Part shown: positions 1-7,989 of the stretch, one piece after another | Layout of the letters: each line of letters opens with the position of its first letter | How positions within the stretch are numbered: the stretch's first letter is position 1 | Source of the DNA: Caproiciproducens sp. NJN-50 | Lineage (GTDB): Bacteria > Bacillota > Clostridia > Oscillospirales > Acutalibacteraceae | Direction of reading: 5' to 3' | Assembly: GCF_004103755.1 (NCBI RefSeq) | Contig: NZ_CP035283.1 | Location: 372,001 to 436,000 of the forward strand | DNA: 64,000 nucleotides | Position numbers and translations under genes: made by a program | Notes under the pieces: generated by a model | Told to the model about the DNA's origin: nothing | Database searches by the model: none | What the model saw: only the letters and a program-made list of their open reading frames with translations

Positions 1-387
1 CTGCATCCCGTGATTCAGTTCCGCCTTGGGAACGATACGGCCGCCTGGAAGATCTTCGCGGTCATCAAGGTCAATACGGACCCTTCGCAGGGAGAGCCGT
101 TCGATTACCAAAAAACCAAATTTGCTTCCCCGAAAGATTTTTCGGACTTTCTCGGCCGGGTGCGGATCCGCTCCGTGCTCAACATCCCCGTTGATCTGAA
201 AACATCGGACACCCTTTTGACCCTTTCCACCTGCTCGTATGAGTTCGACGGATTTCGCACCGTGATTTTTGCAAGGCGGCTCCGGCGGGGGGAGAATGCG
301 TCCGTGGACACGCCGAAGGTTTCCGAAAACGCCGGCGCGCTCTATCCGGATTGCTGGTACGCAAAATTCGGCGGAAAAAGGCCGTAA
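1..387 (+). CDS. Class B sortase, C-terminal part (5' end outside window)
   Basis: The frame is open from the first base to the stop at 385-387, so only about the last 128 residues are visible. TLSTCSYEF is the sortase TLxTC active-site motif, and FARRLRRGE about 12 residues later supplies the Arg typical of class B enzymes. Sortases are membrane-anchored transpeptidases that attach proteins to the cell wall or link pilins; the substrate cannot be told from this fragment. The GTG at 10 lies inside the domain and is not taken as the start. A short GC-poor hairpin near 411-426 may end the transcript. Confidence 0.85.
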   Translation: MHPVIQFRLGNDTAAWKIFAVIKVNTDPSQGEPFDYQKTKFASPKDFSDFLGRVRIRSVLNIPVDLKTSDTLLTLSTCSYEFDGFRTVIFARRLRRGENASVDTPKVSENAGALYPDCWYAKFGGKRP

Positions 388-479
388 ACATTTTGCCGCT
401 GATACCGGCGTTTATTCCCGAAAAGGGAAGGTTTCTCTTTTCAGATAAAATCAGGAAAAATAAATATTGCAATTAATGA

Positions 480-508
480 TTGATAACGCGGGAGCGGCAT
501 GCTATAAT
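480..508 (+). promoter_or_regulatory. Promoter of the purine-riboswitch operon
   Basis: TTGATA (480-485) and TATAAT (503-508) are separated by 17 bp, a near-consensus vegetative promoter. It lies about 40 bp upstream of the riboswitch aptamer. The stretch 388-479 before it holds nothing recognisable. Confidence 0.8.
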
Positions 509-550
509 CGTTACGTTGCAAAGTTCAGGCTCATAATTGAATATTGAAAT

Positions 551-622
551 ACTCCATATAAGTCCACAGATACGGTGTGGACGTTTCTATGTGGCAACCG
601 TAAATTGCCTACGCTATGGTGT
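551..622 (+). promoter_or_regulatory. Purine riboswitch aptamer, guanine class
   Basis: The three-helix purine aptamer can be drawn directly: P1 551-558 with 615-622 (one mismatch), P2 562-567 (GTCCAC) with 577-582 (GTGGAC), and P3 593-597 (GGCAA) with 605-609 (TTGCC). The conserved junction GTTTCTA follows P2 and CCGTAAAT forms the P3 loop. The base just before the final TATGG is C (614), which corresponds to the specificity base of guanine/hypoxanthine riboswitches; adenine switches have T there. One junction position usually A appears to be G (613). The downstream terminator indicates transcriptional OFF control by guanine or hypoxanthine. Confidence 0.87.
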
Positions 623-691
623 TCTTATTTGTCGTCGGACAGGGCAGCCGAAGAAAGGTCGCTCTGTCGGCTTTTGTCATTTTGTCTGCAG

Positions 692-727
692 GCAGGCTGG
701 GAACACCGTTCCCGGTCTGCTTTTTTA
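692..727 (+). terminator. Riboswitch expression-platform terminator
   Basis: A 12-bp stem (692-703 with 709-720, two G-T pairs) is followed by a T tract from 721. It sits between the aptamer and the first gene, as expected for ligand-induced termination. The GC-rich segment at about 636-671 could form the competing antiterminator or a second hairpin. Confidence 0.8.
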
Positions 728-747
728 TTTTTACAGGGGGCTGGAAG

Positions 748-1302
748 ATGAACGAAACATATGAACTTCACGTCGCGGGCCTGACGAGGAAGCTGCCGGT
801 GATCAGAATCACCGATTCCCTGTCGATCGCGAGCTTCGTCATTCTCGGGGACGCGGAGCTGGTGATCCGGGCGGCGCAGGAACTCAGCGGGAAAATTCCG
901 GAAGTGGATTACCTGATCACCGCGGAGGCAAAGGGAATCCCTTTGGTGCAGGAGCTTGCGCGTCTTCTCGGCATGAGCCGGTATTTCGTGGCGAGAAAGA
1001 GCATCAAGCCTTACATGACGGATCCCGTCGTCACGGAAGTCTACTCGATCACGACGCAGGCAAAGCAGATCCTGTGCCTTGAAAAGGAGGAAAGCGAGCT
1101 GATCCGGGGAAAGCGGATCCTGATCGTCGACGACGTGATCAGCACGGGGGATTCCGTCAAGGCCATGGAGGCGCTGGTGAAAAAAGCCGGAGGCAAAATC
1201 GCAGGAAAAGCCGCAATCCTCGCGGAAGGGGATTCGGCGAACCGCAGCGATATCATTTTTTTGGAAAAGCTGCCCGTGTTCCCGGTCAGGCCGTCCCGGT
1301 GA
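748..1302 (+). CDS. Purine phosphoribosyltransferase (xanthine/adenine PRT-like)
   Basis: This 184-residue type I phosphoribosyltransferase would join a purine base to PRPP. The PRPP-binding loop ILIVDDVISTGDS lies near residues 126-138, and the N-terminal half carries the AEAKGIPL segment seen in Apt/Xpt-type enzymes. The ATG at 748 is chosen because ACAGGGGG lies 8 bp upstream; an in-frame upstream start would overlap the riboswitch. Being first behind a guanine-class riboswitch fits a salvage role, probably for xanthine, hypoxanthine or guanine. The exact base preference cannot be read from sequence. Confidence 0.85.
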   Translation: MNETYELHVAGLTRKLPVIRITDSLSIASFVILGDAELVIRAAQELSGKIPEVDYLITAEAKGIPLVQELARLLGMSRYFVARKSIKPYMTDPVVTEVYSITTQAKQILCLEKEESELIRGKRILIVDDVISTGDSVKAMEALVKKAGGKIAGKAAILAEGDSANRSDIIFLEKLPVFPVRPSR

Positions 1303-1337
1303 GCCTTAGGCACGAATTACGATAGGAGATAAAAAAT

Positions 1338-3026
1338 TTGGGTTTCTCGATTAAAAATATCAGCTATCAATACAAACCGAATGCGGAGGCGGTCCTGAAG
1401 GACGTCAGCTTTGAAATCCGCGAAGCGCAGGTGACCGCGATCGTGGGGCCGAGCGGATGCGGCAAGACAACTCTGGTGAATATCCTGAGCGGCGTCATCC
1501 CCGAACTGATGCCGATGGGCGTTTATGAGGGCAGCTTCGACGTGGGAAAGGACATCAGCATTTCCGTTGTCAGCCAGTCCCCTGAAAACCAGCTGTTCGG
1601 CTACGGCGTGGAGGATGCGATCTCGTTCGGAATCGAAAATATGGGGCTGGAGAGCGGGAAAATCGCGGAGCGCGTGGAATACGTTCTGGACCTTCTCAAC
1701 ATTCAGCACCTGAGGCGGCGCTCGGTCGCCACATTGTCCGGCGGTCAGCGCCAGGCTGTCTGCATTGCCTCCGTGCTGGCGATGCGCCCCGACATTCTCA
1801 TTATGGACGAGCCCGTCAGCTCCCTGGACCCGGAGGGGAAGAGAATGATCCAGTCGATCCTGAACCAGCTGAGGGAAACCGGGCAGACCACCGTGATCGT
1901 GGACAACAATCTCGACTGGTTTTCCGGAATTGTCGACCATGTCATCGGGCTTTCCGAGGGGCGCGTTGTGTTTAACGGGACGAAAGACGAATTTTTCAGG
2001 GATTTCGCGATTCAGGAAACGCTTGGGGTGACGGTTCCCCAGGAAGTCGAAATCTACCGAAGGCTCTCGGAAAAGATAGAGGGACTGGAGCTGTTCGACA
2101 CCGTGGACGGAGCGAAGCGGGTTCTGGGCCGCTATCTTCCGTCGGGGAAACCGCGGCCGATTCCGGCCGCATCGTCGGATGACGGGGATGAAATTCTCAG
2201 GGCGGAGGGAATCAGCAAGACCTTTCAGGACGGTTTCCACGCGCTGATTGACGTGAGCGCCGGATTCGGGCCCGGAAAGGTGATTTCGATCATCGGCCAG
2301 AACGGTTCCGGAAAAACCACTTTTGTCAAACATCTGAACGGCCTGTACCGGCCCACCGAGGGGACGGTCCGGTACAAGGGGGTCGGGACCGCCGGCAAAT
2401 CGGTCGCGCAGATCAGCCGCGACATCATCCTGGTGTTTCAGAACCCGGAGCACATGCTGTTTGAGGAATCGGTGATGAAGGAGCTGACGTTCTGCGCGCG
2501 TGCCCAGGGCGTCGAGTTTTCCGAGGCCGAAGCTCTGGACGTGCTGGAGCGGTACGGGCTGCTCGAGGTGAAGGACGAGCTTCCGCTCAATCTTTCCATG
2601 GGCAAAAAGCATCTGCTGACCATTCTGTCCGTCCTTTTTTCCAGTGCGGAGGTCGTGATCCTCGATGAGCCGACGCTCGGAATGGACCTGCACATCAAAA
2701 GTCAGCTGGAGAACATCATCCGGAACTTGGCACAAAGAGGCAAAACGGTCATCATCATCAGCCACGAGATCCCGCTGGTCTTCCAGGTGTCCGACCGGAT
2801 CCTCGTGCTCAACAACGGCGTGAAGCTGGCGTATGCTTCCAGGGCCTCCATGGCGGAACGGGATGAACTTTTTGAAAAAATCAACATCTCGCTACCGCCC
2901 GTTGTGCTGCTGTCGAAATACTTCGGTTTTTCCGAGGTTTGCTGCGATGTCGGCTCCTTTGTCGGAGAGGCCGCCGGCAGGATTTCCGCCTGCCGTTCTG
3001 ATGCGGCATGGAGGGATCAAGAATGA
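1338..3026 (+). CDS. ECF transporter ATPase, two fused ATP-binding cassettes
   Basis: This 562-residue protein carries two ABC domains in tandem, equivalent to fused EcfA and EcfA'. Domain 1 has Walker A GPSGCGKTT (37-45), Q-loop SQSPENQLF, signature LSGGQRQ (about 133-139) and Walker B ILIMDEP. Domain 2 has GQNGSGKTT (about residue 318), FQNPEHMLF, a degenerate signature LSMGKKH and Walker B VVILDEPTLGMD. Translation starts at TTG 1338 behind TAGGAG. Its stop overlaps the EcfT start as ATGA (3023-3026), which suggests translational coupling. It energises uptake together with the EcfT and S-component genes downstream. The weak second signature may mean the two ATP sites are unequal. Confidence 0.9.
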   Translation: MGFSIKNISYQYKPNAEAVLKDVSFEIREAQVTAIVGPSGCGKTTLVNILSGVIPELMPMGVYEGSFDVGKDISISVVSQSPENQLFGYGVEDAISFGIENMGLESGKIAERVEYVLDLLNIQHLRRRSVATLSGGQRQAVCIASVLAMRPDILIMDEPVSSLDPEGKRMIQSILNQLRETGQTTVIVDNNLDWFSGIVDHVIGLSEGRVVFNGTKDEFFRDFAIQETLGVTVPQEVEIYRRLSEKIEGLELFDTVDGAKRVLGRYLPSGKPRPIPAASSDDGDEILRAEGISKTFQDGFHALIDVSAGFGPGKVISIIGQNGSGKTTFVKHLNGLYRPTEGTVRYKGVGTAGKSVAQISRDIILVFQNPEHMLFEESVMKELTFCARAQGVEFSEAEALDVLERYGLLEVKDELPLNLSMGKKHLLTILSVLFSSAEVVILDEPTLGMDLHIKSQLENIIRNLAQRGKTVIIISHEIPLVFQVSDRILVLNNGVKLAYASRASMAERDELFEKINISLPPVVLLSKYFGFSEVCCDVGSFVGEAAGRISACRSDAAWRDQE

Positions 3027-3838
3027 ATGATTTTTTACAATATGTGGAGATGGATTCCTTTCTGCACCGGCTGGACCCCAGAACTAAATTCTTCTTTTTT
3101 ATCGTTATTTCCGTATTGACTTCTTTTGTGAAAAGCGGCGTATCGCTTCTTTTTCTGTTCCTCGTTTTTTTGGTCATCTGGGGGACCAGCCATATCGGAA
3201 AATACATTGCCGTTCTGGCCGCGAAGGTAAAAGTCCTTCTTTTGTTTATCTTCCTTCTCTGGCTTGTTCTGGGCGCCTTTACGGTGAACATCGGTCCCGT
3301 ATTGTCCCGCCGGGCATTCTCCCTGTTCGGCAGGGACTGCATATTCAGCCTGGAATGGTTCGACCTTTACAAAGGCGCCGTCTTTGACATGCGGGTCTTT
3401 CTGATGATCTCCGTATTTTATACGGTGATCCTGTCGACGAATTTCAGCCAGATCATCTCAGGCCTCCGTTTGTGGAAGGTGCCTTATTCGGTTGCTTTCG
3501 GGGTCGGGCTTGTCTTTCAGATCATCCCCATGATCATCAAGGAATTCGACACGATCATGGAAGCGCAGAGTTCCCGGGGACTGGAAGTGGAAAAGTGCGG
3601 CGCGTTTGCGAAAATGAAAAATTATGTGATCGTTTCTCTCCCGCTTCTGTTCCGCGTGTTGGGAAAGGGACACAGTATTTCGCTTGCCATGCATTATTAC
3701 AAGCTCGACTTTAAGGTCAGGCGCTCCTCCTATAAGGTGATCCGGCCCACCTGGAGGGATACGGCCTTTGTTGCCGTCACGGTTGTCTCCACCGCCGCGG
3801 CGGTTGTTCTGCAAATCATGTTCTACATCAAACTGTAA
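3023..3838 (+). CDS. ecfT: ECF transporter transmembrane scaffold EcfT
   Basis: This 271-residue membrane protein has about five hydrophobic segments and the EcfT coupling motif AQSSRGLE (181-188), which contacts the ATPases. The ATG at 3023 is preferred over 3008 because GGAGGG lies 7 bp before it and it forms an ATGA overlap with the ATPase stop. It is the fixed energy-coupling scaffold that pairs with an S component; the candidate S component is encoded two genes downstream. Confidence 0.88.
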   Translation: MNDFLQYVEMDSFLHRLDPRTKFFFFIVISVLTSFVKSGVSLLFLFLVFLVIWGTSHIGKYIAVLAAKVKVLLLFIFLLWLVLGAFTVNIGPVLSRRAFSLFGRDCIFSLEWFDLYKGAVFDMRVFLMISVFYTVILSTNFSQIISGLRLWKVPYSVAFGVGLVFQIIPMIIKEFDTIMEAQSSRGLEVEKCGAFAKMKNYVIVSLPLLFRVLGKGHSISLAMHYYKLDFKVRRSSYKVIRPTWRDTAFVAVTVVSTAAAVVLQIMFYIKL

Positions 3839-3857
3839 GAAAAAGAGGAGAGCAATT

Positions 3858-4637
3858 ATGATTGCCAAATGGGAAAATCTGACCCGGGACGAAATCGCGC
3901 AGCTTGACAAATCCAGGACGATTGTACTGCTGCCGACAGGCGCGACGGAGCAGCACGGCCCCCACCTTCCCGTGGGAACGGATTCGATCATCCTTTCCGC
4001 GCTGATCGACCTTATCGTAGAGAAGCAGGACTTCGACGAGGGAAATCTCATTTTTGCCCCGCAGCTCTGCGTGGGAAAAAGCAATGAGCATATGGGCTTT
4101 CCGGGCACCATCACCTTTGGAACGCAGACCTATTACTCGCTGCTGCACGATATCGCGGCAGCCGTTTCAAAGAGCGGGTTTCAAAAGCTCGTGCTGTTCA
4201 ACAGCCACGGCGGGAACACGGACATGCTGAATCTGATCAGCCGGGACATGAGGATCGACTTCGGGCTGGACGTCTTTGTTTTTGACTGGTGGTTTACGCC
4301 GTTCTGGAACAAGGGGCTGAAGGGCCTGAAACAGTCGGGGACCTACGGCGTTTTTCACGCGTGCGAGCTTGAAACGTCTCTGATGCTTGCCATCAGGCCG
4401 GAAACGGTGCATATGGAGCTTGCGGTGGACGAGGACCCTGTGGAGAGCCTGAGGGACAACGATTATGTTACCATTCTGGGTCCGTACACGGCTGGCTGGA
4501 AGACAAGCGATGTGACGAAAAGCGGCGTGATCGGGGCGCCGACCTATGCGACGGCGGAAAAGGGCAAAAAGCTGCTCGACTATGCGGTCGGGGAGCTTCA
4601 CAATATTTTTGCGGCATTTTTAAAAACAATTTATTAA
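3858..4637 (+). CDS. Creatininase-family metal-dependent amidohydrolase
   Basis: This 259-residue protein matches the usual length of the creatininase superfamily. PTGATEQHGPHLPVGTD (26-42) gives the Glu31, His33 and Asp42 metal ligands, FNSHGGNTD (113-121) gives His116, and HACELETS (166-173) adds further acidic residues. Known members hydrolyse creatinine or deformylate formamidopyrimidine nucleotides in flavin and deazaflavin biosynthesis. It is preceded by AGAGGAGA and lies between ecfT and the S component, so it probably acts on the imported compound. With a purine riboswitch upstream, a purine-derived or ring-opened purine amide is a reasonable guess, not shown. Confidence 0.82.
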   Translation: MIAKWENLTRDEIAQLDKSRTIVLLPTGATEQHGPHLPVGTDSIILSALIDLIVEKQDFDEGNLIFAPQLCVGKSNEHMGFPGTITFGTQTYYSLLHDIAAAVSKSGFQKLVLFNSHGGNTDMLNLISRDMRIDFGLDVFVFDWWFTPFWNKGLKGLKQSGTYGVFHACELETSLMLAIRPETVHMELAVDEDPVESLRDNDYVTILGPYTAGWKTSDVTKSGVIGAPTYATAEKGKKLLDYAVGELHNIFAAFLKTIY

Positions 4638-4648
4638 GGAGAGTAGTT

Positions 4649-5215
4649 ATGGCTACAAAAAGGAAATTCTCGTTCGTCAACATCATCTTTTTCGCAATTT
4701 TCGGAGTTTTTACAGGGGTTCTGTGGGCATACGGCAGCCCGATCCCCCTGATTCCGGGCGCGGTCCATTTCAGAACGTTCGCATTTGTCATCGTGACCAT
4801 CGGGTTTCTTTTCGGGCCCGTCACCGGCTTCTTCTCCGGCTATATCGGCACGCTGGTCTGGTCGCTTCTGGGCGGGTACTTCATCGCGCCCCACACGCTG
4901 CTGGCGGACGGAATCACGGTTGGGCTGAGCGCGGCGCTTCCCGCGCTGATTATGCTGAAGAATAAGACCCTTGACGAGTACATGGAAAACAAGAAGGGGT
5001 TTATCGGGAAATCGATGTTCTGGTCTCTTCTGTTCGGCTGCCTGATGATTCTCACAACGAGCTTTTCTCTCTCTTTCTTTTCCGGGCTGGGTTACTGGTA
5101 CTGCGTTGTCTGGATCGGCATTGCGGATGTTGTGCCGATTGCGCTCACCCCGTTCGTCGTCGTTCTCCTGGCGCCAAGACTGCAAAAAATACAGACGATT
5201 ATTCCAAGGATCTGA
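4649..5215 (+). CDS. ECF transporter substrate-binding membrane protein (S component)
   Basis: This 188-residue protein is highly hydrophobic with about six predicted membrane spans, the size and shape of ECF S components. It starts 11 bp after the creatininase stop behind AAGGAGAG. It shows no signature I can assign to a known vitamin family. Its place in an ecf operon under a guanine-class riboswitch suggests that it binds a purine or purine derivative; this is inferred from context only. Confidence 0.75.
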   Translation: MATKRKFSFVNIIFFAIFGVFTGVLWAYGSPIPLIPGAVHFRTFAFVIVTIGFLFGPVTGFFSGYIGTLVWSLLGGYFIAPHTLLADGITVGLSAALPALIMLKNKTLDEYMENKKGFIGKSMFWSLLFGCLMILTTSFSLSFFSGLGYWYCVVWIGIADVVPIALTPFVVVLLAPRLQKIQTIIPRI

Positions 5216-5275
5216 GTTCCTTCGCTCTTTCATGGCAAAGTGCAAAAAAGTTTCCCGCCTTTTTAAAGCGGAAAT

Positions 5276-5328
5276 TTACAACAGAGGTCCCCTGCAGCCA
5301 TTCCTGCTGCAGGGGACCTCTGTTGTAA
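5276..5328. repeat. Perfect 23-bp inverted repeat with 7-nt loop
   Basis: Positions 5276-5298 are exactly complementary to 5306-5328, leaving the loop 5299-5305. The stem is GC-rich in its inner half. It sits between the convergent S-component and 5419-5877 genes, where a bidirectional terminator would be expected, yet neither side has a clean T tract. A weaker hairpin (CCGC...GCGG) lies just before it at about 5255-5273. Confidence 0.9.
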
Positions 5329-5418
5329 GCAATGTGCCGAAAAGAACCGGTCGCCGGAGGGCAATCCGATGCGGCAAATTCTCCTGACGTATGGACCGGA
5401 GATTTTCCTTAAGGACAG

Positions 5419-5877
5419 TCAAAGGGGAGAACTGGTGCTTTGGATCTCGTTAAGCAGGTCTGAAATCTCCTTGATTTTCTCTTTGACTTCCAGCATCCTG
5501 TCCTTCGGAATATTGTGGGTCATAAAGACGTCCTTGATCTTTTGGGCGGAATCGTAAAGACTCTGGTTGACGGCGACAAATTCACCGAACACATTGCTGT
5601 TGCTTGCGTTTTTGAATTGTTTGATGTCGTTTTTAATGTACTGTACAATCTCCTGCGGTTTTGAAAAGACGCCGGAAGCCGCAGGGTAAGGCTTTACCAT
5701 CTGAAGAAAATACTTGTTTTTCGCGTTGATGTTATATACATAGAGCAGTTCCGTTTGATCAAAGCTGAAACGGATAAAACTGATGATTCCGTGCAGGCTG
5801 GTCACGTTGGCCCCCATCTGTGTCAGCTTTATATCGATTTCTTCCTGATCGGCAGACAAATTATTCATAGACTGCAT
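5419..5877 (-). CDS. Hypothetical protein, 152 aa
   Basis: I do not recognise this protein. It is soluble and rich in Asn, Gln, Lys and Ile, with a helical C-terminal third (about 115-145) that may form a short coiled coil. The ATG at 5877 is chosen because AGGAGG lies 7 bp upstream; a GTG three codons earlier would abut the ribosome site. It follows the permease gene by 15 bp, so the two are almost certainly co-transcribed and it may be an accessory to that transporter. The 5216-5418 interval beyond its stop holds only the inverted repeat. Confidence 0.75.
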   Translation of the reverse strand: MQSMNNLSADQEEIDIKLTQMGANVTSLHGIISFIRFSFDQTELLYVYNINAKNKYFLQMVKPYPAASGVFSKPQEIVQYIKNDIKQFKNASNSNVFGEFVAVNQSLYDSAQKIKDVFMTHNIPKDRMLEVKEKIKEISDLLNEIQSTSSPL

Positions 5878-5892
5878 CCCCCTCACCTCCTA

Positions 5893-7158
5893 TTATAGCA
5901 AATAAAACAAAATAAGATAGAGGGTTGACAAAATAATTGACACGATCATCAAAGGCATGCCGTATTTCGTGAAGCGTGCAAAGGTCAGCTTGTAGCCGTG
6001 CTTTTCCGCGAGCCCGGCCACGACCACGTTGGCCGAGGCGCCGATGAGCGTGCCGTTTCCGCCGAGGCAGGCGCCGAGGGAAATCGCCCACCAGAGAGGC
6101 GAGATGTTCATGCCCTGGGCTCCCATCGCCTTGATAAGCGGGATCAGCGTTGCCACGAGAGGAATATTGTCCAGAACGGAGGATGCCAGCGCGGAAAACC
6201 AAATGATGATGATTCCGGTCAGCAGCAGATTATTCTTTGTCAATTGCACGATGACGGTCGCCAGGCTGTTGATCAGGCCGACCTTTTCCAGGGAACCCAC
6301 GAGGATGAAAAGGCCTCCGAAAAAGAACAGCGTCGGCCATTCGATGTTTAAGAAGACTTCATCGACGCTTTCGCGGCTCAGCAGCAGGAGAAGAGCCGCG
6401 CCGCTCAAAGCGACCAAAGCGGAAGGGTAATTGAGCTGCTCGTGGAAAAAGAAGCCGAGGATCACAAGTACCAGCACGGCCAGGGACTTTTTCAGCAGGG
6501 AAACATCCTTGATCGATTTTTTTTCGTCGAAGCTGAGAATTTCCAGCTTCTTTTCCTCGCTGACCTGAAGCTGTTTCCGGAACAGAAAATAAAACAGGAA
6601 GAAGGTGACGGCGAAAATGATGACGACAATGGGCCCCAGGTTCGCAAGAAAGTCCATAAAGCCCAGGCCGGAAGCGCTTCCGATCATGATGTTCGGCGGG
6701 TCCCCGATCAAAGTCGCTGTGCCGCCCAGATTCGAAGCAATGACCTCCGGAATCAGAAAGGGAATGGGGTCGAGCTCCAGCGTGTCCGTGATGACAAATG
6801 TCATCGGCACGATCAGAAGAACGGTTGTGACATTGTCCAAAAAGCTGGAGATCACGGCGGTGATCACGCTCAGGCTGAGGATAATTTTCCAAGGGTCCCC
6901 TTTCACCCTTTTGGCCGCGAAAATGGCGAGGTATTCGAAAACGCCCGTATCCTTTACGATGCCAACGATGATCATCATGCCGACCAGAACGCCCAGCGTG
7001 TTAAAGTCAATGTAGCTCAGAGCCTCGTCAAAGGTCAAAATCCTCAATAATAGAAGGAGAGATGCGCCGGCCAGAGCGGCGATGGTCCGATTTACCTTTT
7101 CGCTCATGACCAGCGCCATGACAATGACGAAAATAGTTAAAGAGGCGATCAATTCCAT
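5893..7158 (-). CDS. ArsB/NhaD-superfamily ion permease
   Basis: This 421-residue membrane protein has about ten or more spans in two similar halves. It carries the family signature GDPPNIMIGS (about 154-163) and a partner half with GTLIGASANVVVAG near residue 370. The superfamily includes arsenite, Na+/H+, citrate and dicarboxylate carriers; the ion moved here is not evident. The start is ATG 7158 with AAAGGAAT about 8 bp before it. It is first in a two-gene minus-strand unit with the unknown 5419-5877 protein. No arsenical or metal resistance genes are adjacent. Confidence 0.85.
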   Translation of the reverse strand: MELIASLTIFVIVMALVMSEKVNRTIAALAGASLLLLLRILTFDEALSYIDFNTLGVLVGMMIIVGIVKDTGVFEYLAIFAAKRVKGDPWKIILSLSVITAVISSFLDNVTTVLLIVPMTFVITDTLELDPIPFLIPEVIASNLGGTATLIGDPPNIMIGSASGLGFMDFLANLGPIVVIIFAVTFFLFYFLFRKQLQVSEEKKLEILSFDEKKSIKDVSLLKKSLAVLVLVILGFFFHEQLNYPSALVALSGAALLLLLSRESVDEVFLNIEWPTLFFFGGLFILVGSLEKVGLINSLATVIVQLTKNNLLLTGIIIIWFSALASSVLDNIPLVATLIPLIKAMGAQGMNISPLWWAISLGACLGGNGTLIGASANVVVAGLAEKHGYKLTFARFTKYGMPLMIVSIILSTLYLILFYLL

Positions 7159-7989
7159 AGATGAAGATTCCTTTACTTAATTTATGTTCGTGTGTTCCAG
7201 AAACCGTTCATATGATTGAGCAGAGCGCGTATTCACGGTAAATCGCTAGCAGGGACAGGGTTTCATGGAATCGTTTATTAGAAATCTGCACCCGGATTCA
7301 TTCAAAAGATTCAAGTTGCCAATCCTGCAGGTCTGTCCGCGCTTTTTGAATGATATCATAATACATACGTCCCTTCAAACTGCTTCCAATAGCGGATAAA
7401 AAAACAAAAAACACCGGGCACTCCGCTAAAATGAATTGCAGATTCATCAAAGGGAGGTAAGACCGATGGCTTTTCTAAAGATACGAATTATAGCTTGAAC
7501 ATCCCAAAAATCCGTTGCGGATATTCCGAGATCTCATGCCCGTTTTAACCGGTTCGTTCAAACTCCGCCAAGTGTTTTGCTGTTTTAGGCAAGGAGTGAG
7601 ATCGATTCGGGAGACACACCTTCATATGCCATCCTGTATTTGCCGTTCTCAAAAAAGATGAATAGAAAGCTTCATGAATGTGTCTAATCATAGCAACACA
7701 AATTCCATTTGTAAAGGCTTTTTATAACATTTGTAACTGTAGCTTGTTTGTGCGTTGGAGATGTTTCTGTTTTTAGTCAATTTTATAATCAGCCTGGCCG
7801 CTGCTGATTCTGCGGGTTCCGCTCATGGCGTCGGAATGCGGTTTCCGTTTGGAACTGGCCGCAGCGCCCTGCCTCCCGGACACACCGGGCCCGAATTTTA
7901 GAAAATACTTTTCATCCTATGGCCTCAATGATATAATATTGATAAAAATCAGGATCACATCAATTTCAGAACTGTGTGGGGGATACAGG
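7159..7989. other. Long intergenic region between divergent genes
   Basis: About 830 bp with no convincing gene. A well-spaced ribosome site (AGGGAGGT, 7451-7458) precedes an ATG at 7466 that opens only ten codons, which could be a decayed gene or a small leader peptide. I searched both strands by eye for ydaO (c-di-AMP), ykkC, SAM and c-di-GMP aptamer cores and found none. The right end carries the promoter of the DUF362 gene. Confidence 0.6.
7909..7937 (+). promoter_or_regulatory. Probable promoter of the DUF362 gene
   Basis: TATAAT at 7932-7937 is a perfect -10 box. TTTTCA (7909-7914), 17 bp upstream, is a modest -35. It lies 53 bp before the ATG at 7990. Confidence 0.6.

Noticed and set aside
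7159..7989. A riboswitch upstream of the ArsB/NhaD-type permease
   Set aside because: I looked for c-di-AMP, guanidine, Mn2+, Mg2+ and c-di-GMP aptamer cores on both strands and saw none that fit.
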